NCBI RefSeq assembly: GCF_024172165.1
Contig: NZ_JAMZEB010000002.1
Span: 3,741,501-3,805,500, forward strand
Direction of reading: 5' to 3'
Length of the DNA: 64,000 nucleotides
Origin: Nonomuraea thailandensis
Lineage (GTDB): Bacteria; Actinomycetota; Actinomycetes; Streptosporangiales; Streptosporangiaceae
The position numbers and the translations under genes were made by a program. Below, one piece after another: positions 61,539 through 64,000 of the stretch; the stretch's first letter is position 1; every line of letters starts with the position of its first letter. Under the pieces are notes generated by a model. It saw only the letters and a program-made list of their open reading frames with translations. It was not told the origin of the DNA and did not search any database.

Positions 61539-63013
61539 CGTCCGGCGATCGCCGCCGCCAGGGTGAGGGCGGCATATCCGCAGGTCACCGCCAGCCCTGC
61601 CCAGGGCGGGAGCGGGTAGTAGCTCCCGAGCAGGGTCGAGACGACGTCCACGTGCGCGAACGTGGGCACGCTCTGCGTGATCGCGAACCCGGCGGCCGGG
61701 GTGACCGCCAGCAGCCATGGCGCCAGGCCCGCGACGGCCGGCAGGTGGGGGGCGACGACCAGCGCGATGGCCAGAGCGGCGGCCACCACGGTCCTCTTGA
61801 CCAGCTCGGCGAGGCCCACCGCCAGGACGGCCGCGGCGGCGCTCAGCGCCGCGTAGCCGGCGACCACCCGCAGTCCGGTGCCCAGGGTGATCGGCTGGAT
61901 CGGGTTGTGGCCGGCGCGCAGCATCGCCAGGCCGACGGGAACCACCGCCCCTGCCGCCACCAGGCCCGTCACGAAAGCCGCCGCGCCGACCACCACTGCC
62001 CTGGCCACCACTGCCCTGGCCGCCACCGGCCTCGGCACCGGTGACAGCGCCGGTGACGGCGCAGGCCGCGGCCCGCCGGCCGGAAACGTGACCGCCGCCA
62101 GCAGCACCGGGATGAGCCCCACCGCCCCGCCGATCAGCAGGAGGTCGGCGCGCAGCCCGCCCTCCATCGTGGCGGGCCCGATGTCACCGCCCCCGGTCAC
62201 GATCAGCTTGTCACCGGAGGCGACGGCCCGGCCCGGATGATGCGGCGTCAGGCCGTCCGACTCCATGACGACGCCGACGTCGTCGTACCGCCACGAACCG
62301 TCCGCACCCCGCAGCTCGATCCGATCGAAGGTGGCCGTGACCTGCGCGAACGCCGACGCCGTGTCCCACAGTGCGCCCGGCGAGGCGGCGAACAGCCCGA
62401 TCTCGACCGTCTCCGGCAGAGCGCCGAGCGTGACCGCCCCGACCTTCGTCCACCGCGTGCCGTCGTCCGACTCGTACGCGCTGACGAGGTCGCCCGCCCT
62501 GGTCAGCCGCAGCCACTGCGGGCCGTTGTGCGGGCCACCGGGCACGTCGTGGATGTAGTTGTGCTGCATCCGCACGCCGTGCTCCCCGGTGAGCATGACG
62601 GCGGCGTACGGCGTGCCCCGCCGCAGGCTCTGCCTGACCAGGAGCCCCGCCTTGGCCCACGGCACCACCCCCTCCTTGACGTTGCGCACCCCCGGCACGA
62701 CGTCCGGCACCCGCATCTGCCCGGTCAGCCCCGTCACGCGGGCGGTGATACTGCCGTCGCCCGTGAGCGGCTGGTGCACGAAGAAGTACTTGTCGCTGAC
62801 CGCCGTGCCGTCGGGCCCCACCAGCGGCGCGGGGCAGGGGCCCTCGCCCTTCCCGGTGACGCAGGTGCTGCGGGCGCCTCCGGCGACCAGCAGCCCGATC
62901 GACACGGTGACAAGCACGGAGGCGGCCAGGGCGAGCAGCCGGCCCCGCGAGGAGCGGAAGGCGGCCCACTGCGCGCGCAGCGACCCGGATCGGCGCGGCG
63001 TTGATGAACTCAT
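61520..63013 (-). CDS. Multispan membrane protein with an embedded DUF1349/LamG-like domain (ABC-2 permease-like)
   Basis: A 497-residue protein. After one N-terminal helix (LLALAASVLVTVSIGLLVAGGA) comes an extracytoplasmic beta-rich domain of about 210 residues: PCPAPLVGPDGTAVSDKYFFVHQPLTGDGSITARV, GPQWLRLTRAGDLVSAYESDDGTRW and VEIGLFAASPG, typical of DUF1349. From about residue 285, five hydrophobic segments follow (ending SYYPLPPWAGLAVTCGYAALTLAAAIAG). This is the ABC-2 permease layout with a sensor-like insert. No ATPase gene is visible, so the partner may be distant or beyond the window. Confidence 0.75.
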   Translation of the reverse strand: MSSSTPRRSGSLRAQWAAFRSSRGRLLALAASVLVTVSIGLLVAGGARSTCVTGKGEGPCPAPLVGPDGTAVSDKYFFVHQPLTGDGSITARVTGLTGQMRVPDVVPGVRNVKEGVVPWAKAGLLVRQSLRRGTPYAAVMLTGEHGVRMQHNYIHDVPGGPHNGPQWLRLTRAGDLVSAYESDDGTRWTKVGAVTLGALPETVEIGLFAASPGALWDTASAFAQVTATFDRIELRGADGSWRYDDVGVVMESDGLTPHHPGRAVASGDKLIVTGGGDIGPATMEGGLRADLLLIGGAVGLIPVLLAAVTFPAGGPRPAPSPALSPVPRPVAARAVVARAVVVGAAAFVTGLVAAGAVVPVGLAMLRAGHNPIQPITLGTGLRVVAGYAALSAAAAVLAVGLAELVKRTVVAAALAIALVVAPHLPAVAGLAPWLLAVTPAAGFAITQSVPTFAHVDVVSTLLGSYYPLPPWAGLAVTCGYAALTLAAAIAGRQGPPA

Positions 63014-63153
63014 GCCGACGGTTGTAGACGGCGCCCGGTTCCGGTGCGGTCGCGGCGGCTGCGACCGGGTTGCGACCGGGGATCTGGCATCGTGGGAGGC
63101 ATGGCACCCCGACGCGGCGGCCCCGCCCGCACGACGACCGGCGGCAGGCGACG

Positions 63154-63816
63154 GTGAGGGTTCTCGTCGTGGAGGACTTCGAGGTCCTCGCCCGCTCGAT
63201 CGGGACGGGGCTGCGCCGCGAGGGCATGGCCGTCGACGTCGTCCTGGACGGGACTGCTGCCGTCGAGCGCCTGGCCGCCACGCGCTACGACGTGGTGATC
63301 CTCGACCGCGACCTGCCCGGCGTCCACGGCGACGACATCTGCCGGCGCCTGGCCCGCGGCCGTTGCCGGACCCGCGTGCTGATGCTCACCGCCTCCGGCA
63401 CGATCGAGGACCGCGTCGACGGGCTCGGCCTCGGCGCCGACGACTACCTGCCCAAGCCGTTCGCATTCGCCGAGCTGGTCGCCCGCGTCCGCGCGCTGGC
63501 CCGCCGCGCCGCCCCGCCGCTGCCGCCCACCCTGGCGTGCGGCGACATCACCCTCGATCCGGCCCGCCGGACCGTGCTGCGGGCGGGGCGGCGGCTCGAT
63601 CTGAGCCCCAGGGAGTTCGCCGTGCTGGAATGCCTGCTCGCCGAGCCCGGCGTGGTCGTCTCCGCCGAGGAGCTGCTCGAGCGGGCCTGGGACGAGGCCG
63701 CCGACCCCTTCAGCAGCGCCGTCAAGCACACCGTGCACCGGTTACGGGCCAAGCTCGGCGACCCGCCCGTCATCGAGACCGTCCGCGAGGGCGGCTACCG
63801 CCTCGGACCGGCATGA
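63154..63816 (+). CDS. OmpR/PhoB-type response regulator
   Basis: A 220-residue response regulator. The receiver domain reads VLVVEDFEVLARSIGTGLRREG, with phospho-Asp in YDVVILDRDLPGVHGDDI and Lys in DDYLPKPFAFAELVARVRAL. The winged-helix output is LSPREFAVLECLLAEPGVVVSAEELLERAWDEAADPFSSAVKHTVHRLRAKLGDP. The GTG at 63154 is chosen because homologues begin RVLVVEDF. A kinase gene overlaps its stop by four bases (ATGA). The nearest divergent gene is the DUF1349 membrane protein, a candidate target. Confidence 0.92.
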   Translation: MRVLVVEDFEVLARSIGTGLRREGMAVDVVLDGTAAVERLAATRYDVVILDRDLPGVHGDDICRRLARGRCRTRVLMLTASGTIEDRVDGLGLGADDYLPKPFAFAELVARVRALARRAAPPLPPTLACGDITLDPARRTVLRAGRRLDLSPREFAVLECLLAEPGVVVSAEELLERAWDEAADPFSSAVKHTVHRLRAKLGDPPVIETVREGGYRLGPA

Positions 63817-64000
63817 CCGCCAGGAGGTCCCTGCAGGCGCGGCTCGCGATCGCCTACGCCTGCGGCATCTACGCCGCCGGGGTCCTGGTGCTGGTGATGG
63901 TCGACGTCCCGCTCGCGAGCATCCACGCGGCCGTCCCCAAGGACCCTGGCTCGCGGGGCGCGGTCACCGCGGCCGGTCCCGGCATCAGCCTGCCCCAGCT
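63813..64000 (+). CDS. N-terminal end of a sensor histidine kinase (cut by window edge)
   Basis: ATG at 63813 overlaps the response-regulator stop. The visible 62 residues begin MTARRSLQARLAIAYACGIY and continue with a hydrophobic segment (AAGVLVLVMVDVPLASIHAAV), fitting the first membrane helix and start of an extracytoplasmic region of a two-component kinase. The kinase domain itself is beyond the window, so the call rests on operon context and the first helix. Confidence 0.75.
   Translation, partial: MTARRSLQARLAIAYACGIYAAGVLVLVMVDVPLASIHAAVPKDPGSRGAVTAAGPGISLPQ

Overview
The window is 64 kb of very GC-rich chromosomal DNA with dense coding, frequent GTG/TTG starts and many overlapping stop/start codons. 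These features, together with abundant TetR/MarR/MerR/WYL regulators, MmyB-type XRE regulators, two bacterial P450s, a TipAL-like MerR protein and an F420-type nitroreductase domain, point to a filamentous actinomycete. A Streptosporangiaceae member such as Nonomuraea is plausible, but that is inference. There is no rRNA, CRISPR array, integrase or transposase. Most of the window is a mosaic of small regulator-plus-enzyme modules, many with a visible palindromic operator.

Layout. 0-7 kb: a membrane protein/winged-helix operon behind twin operators, a MocR regulator, a WYL regulator divergent from a VOC protein, a truncated aldo-keto reductase, an AlkZ-like winged-helix protein and a TipAL-like MerR regulator. 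6.7-11 kb: a carbohydrate operon of alcohol dehydrogenase, GH15 hydrolase and an aberrant glucose-6-phosphate dehydrogenase. 11-24 kb: regulator/oxidoreductase/MFS pairs, including a TetR gene whose operator recurs at two promoters, one driving an unusual SDR-alpha/beta hydrolase fusion, and a P450-TetR operon with a double operator. 23.7-24.0 kb: a degenerate ~68-bp repeat block. 24-29 kb: cupin, GNAT, MarR, RidA/WYL and an F420 nitroreductase-hemerythrin fusion.

29.5-30.1 kb holds the most distinctive locus: seven closely packed, divergent tRNA genes on the minus strand (Ala-Gly-Leu-Glu-Arg-Tyr-Cys in transcription order). One is a tRNA with a Leu anticodon (AAG) but a short variable loop. 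30-42 kb: SDR/TetR, MerR, TetR/DUF6204, an ECF sigma factor with a membrane partner, a GT-C type membrane protein behind 11-bp repeats, an autoregulated XRE-cupin regulator, a type-B esterase, an RpiR regulator divergent from threonine synthase, and a secreted nuclease.

42.2-46.6 kb is one operon: BioY, an acyl-CoA ligase, a thiolase-like protein, and the BioM and BioN ECF-transporter modules. It combines a complete biotin importer with the ligase/thiolase pair that accompanies BioY in Bacillus (yhfUTS). 46.6-51.7 kb: ArsR-SRPBCC-VOC operon, SDR/TetR pair, P450 and an NmrA-like protein. 51.7-55.6 kb: SNF2 helicase and SWIM-finger protein joined by a triplicated stop/start junction. 55.7-64 kb: DedA-histidine kinase-response regulator operon, an LD-carboxypeptidase/MccF-like peptidase, a DHFR-like and a DUF3052-like protein, a methyltransferase, an 11-bp phased repeat, a DUF1349-containing membrane protein and the start of a second two-component system.
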